DNA of 15,488 nucleotides from the NCBI GenBank assembly GCA_934254725.1, contig CAKQLR010000047.1, positions 1 to 15,488 of the forward strand, written 5' to 3'. Made by a program: the position numbers and the translations under genes. Numbering within the stretch: the stretch's first letter is position 1; each line of letters starts with the position of its first letter. A model generated the notes under the pieces. The model saw only the letters and a program-made list of their open reading frames with translations. It was not told the origin of the DNA and ran no database searches. Positions 14,450 to 15,488 of the stretch are shown here, piece by piece. Source of the stretch: an uncultured Clostridia bacterium (lineage in GTDB: Bacteria; Bacillota; Clostridia; Christensenellales; Borkfalkiaceae).

Positions 14450-15402
14450 AATCTCAAAAAGTGCTTCTTCGCGAGTTGGATAAGATAAAAGAAGATAACT
14501 GCATAGCAATATTTGCGACAGCAAACAGAAGAGATTATCTCGAAGGACCGATTTTAAGGAGCGGGCGTTTCGATCGTCAGGTAAAATTTTCGCTACCCGG
14601 AAGAAACGACAGAATGGAGATCCTATCTCTTTTTGTCGGGAATACGAAATTATCTGCAAATATATCGGTGTCTGAAATGGCGGACAGAACGGCAAATTGT
14701 TCCGGTGCGGATTTGGAAACAATTATCAACGAGGCTAAAATTTCCGCAATCGCGCAGCGGTCGGAATATATTTCTCTGAAAGATTTTGAAAGCGCATATA
14801 ACAGAATAACCTTTAACGATATTCCAAAGAAAAATGAAGAAGACGGCGAAAAACTTAAAGCTCTCGCCTATCATGAAGCAAGCCACGCTTTAATGAGCTA
14901 TCTGTGCAATTCAAATAAGTTTGCTTCAATTACTTTGTTAAGACAGGGCAATACGGTGGCAAGCGTAAACAAAATTCTGTCTGACAGTTCTGTTCATACG
15001 AAAAGTGACTATGTGAAGGAAATTATGGTTTCGTTTGCGGGAATGATCGGCGTTTATCTTATGACGGGCGATTATACGGACAATAATTGTTCGGATCTGA
15101 ATTGCGTAAAGGATCTTGTCGCAAAGATGTCCGACCAAGGCTTTTTAGGGATAAAAAGTATTATTTTCAACCCTAAAAATTCTCTTCGGTCGTCTTCGAA
15201 AAACGATGATCGCAGATATTCGAAGATTACGAAAATTCTCAAAAAACTGTATCGGAAGACAGAAAGAATTTTATCTAAAAACAAAACAATAATAGAAAAT
15301 ATTGCTATCGCGCTTTTGGAGAATACGACACTATCCGAAAACGAAGTGATAAAAATTATCGAAAAAGAAAAACCCGTTAAGAGGTTAAAATATGTACTTT
15401 AA
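14350..15402 (+). CDS. FtsH-like AAA/M41 protease, C-terminal part (-1 frame)
   Basis: Rest of the protease, open from 14341. The coordinates start at the proposed slip, not at a start codon; a TTG at 14395 is the first start-like codon, but it lies after Walker B and would give an inactive ATPase. In the joined 439-residue protein, Walker B is CILFIDE (98-104), the second-region arginines are in RSGRFDR (159-165), and the M41 zinc site is HEASH (264-268) with a probable third ligand Asp338 in the SDL motif. The C-terminus is lysine-rich and helical. The joined protein is shorter than FtsH (about 600-650 residues) because it lacks the N-terminal membrane part, so it should act in the cytosol. 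The next gene's start overlaps its stop by 11 bases, implying translational coupling with a kinase. Protease function is inferred from intact motifs and requires the frame to be joined. Confidence 0.82.
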   Translation, partial: KKAKEAGRCILFIDELDKIAGYLGYEYPDEANLKSQKVLLRELDKIKEDNCIAIFATANRRDYLEGPILRSGRFDRQVKFSLPGRNDRMEILSLFVGNTKLSANISVSEMADRTANCSGADLETIINEAKISAIAQRSEYISLKDFESAYNRITFNDIPKKNEEDGEKLKALAYHEASHALMSYLCNSNKFASITLLRQGNTVASVNKILSDSSVHTKSDYVKEIMVSFAGMIGVYLMTGDYTDNNCSDLNCVKDLVAKMSDQGFLGIKSIIFNPKNSLRSSSKNDDRRYSKITKILKKLYRKTERILSKNKTIIENIAIALLENTTLSENEVIKIIEKEKPVKRLKYVL

Positions 15403-15488
15403 GAAAAACGAAAACTTTACTATGGGCGAAAACGAAACGTTTGTTGTGGAGAATCTGCTCGGCGAGGGCGGACAGGGCGAAGTGTATC
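15392..15488 (+). CDS. Ser/Thr protein kinase (N-terminus only)
   Basis: Only the first 32 codons fit in the window. ATG 15392 overlaps the end of the protease gene by 11 bases and follows AAGAGG. Residues 23-32 (LLGEGGQGEV and the next Tyr) form the glycine-rich nucleotide loop G-x-G-x-x-G-x-V of Hanks-type kinases, preceded by a short N-terminal extension and a VVEN strand. The overlap suggests coupled expression with the protease, so phosphorylation may act on the protease, its substrates, or the two proteins upstream. The rest of the domain, and any sensor or membrane region, lies beyond the edge, so the kinase call depends on this one motif. Confidence 0.75.
   Translation, partial: MYFKKNENFTMGENETFVVENLLGEGGQGEVY

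Overview
The window looks like a chromosomal stretch from a low-to-medium GC, Gram-positive, probably gut-associated member of the Firmicutes (Clostridia, perhaps an uncultured Christensenellales-like lineage). The reasons are the LplB/YtcP/LipO-type sugar transporter, strong AGGAGG-like ribosome binding sites, lipobox signal peptides and the absence of outer-membrane components. The order-level placement is a guess from style, not a search. All genes lie on the + strand.

Region 1 (1-12284) is a carbohydrate-use locus. It starts with two ABC permeases (the first cut by the window edge) and a solute-binding lipoprotein. Three large secreted lipoproteins follow, and then a cytosolic GH127-type beta-L-arabinofuranosidase. 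The first two large lipoproteins are right-handed beta-helix proteins with a GH110-like set of aspartates; the second also ends in a CBM9-like domain. The third has two Ig-like repeats and beta-sandwich modules but no visible catalytic domain. A coherent reading is that the lipoproteins bind and trim an arabinose- or galactose-decorated glycan at the cell surface, the ABC system imports oligosaccharides, and the GH127 enzyme removes arabinofuranose inside. No transporter ATPase is encoded here.

The most unusual feature of region 1 is a module of 10 cysteines in 30 residues that sits 11-18 residues after the lipidated cysteine. It is nearly identical in all three large lipoproteins and absent from the solute-binding lipoprotein of the same locus. 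I do not recognise it as a named domain.

Region 2 (12285-12627) is a non-coding boundary with two Rho-independent terminators. Between them is a palindrome overlapping a TATAAT box, which could drive a short RNA; a second candidate promoter serves the genes that follow.

Region 3 (12628-15488) is a separate gene set: a MYG1/DHH-type predicted nuclease, an unrecognised 150-residue protein, an FtsH-like AAA plus M41 metalloprotease without membrane segments, and the start of a Ser/Thr protein kinase overlapping the protease gene. The protease gene is split by a -1 frame change exactly at a T TTA AAA heptamer, between Walker A and Walker B. This may be programmed frameshifting, a real mutation, or a one-base error in a homopolymer. 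Together these genes may form an undescribed proteolysis and signalling module.
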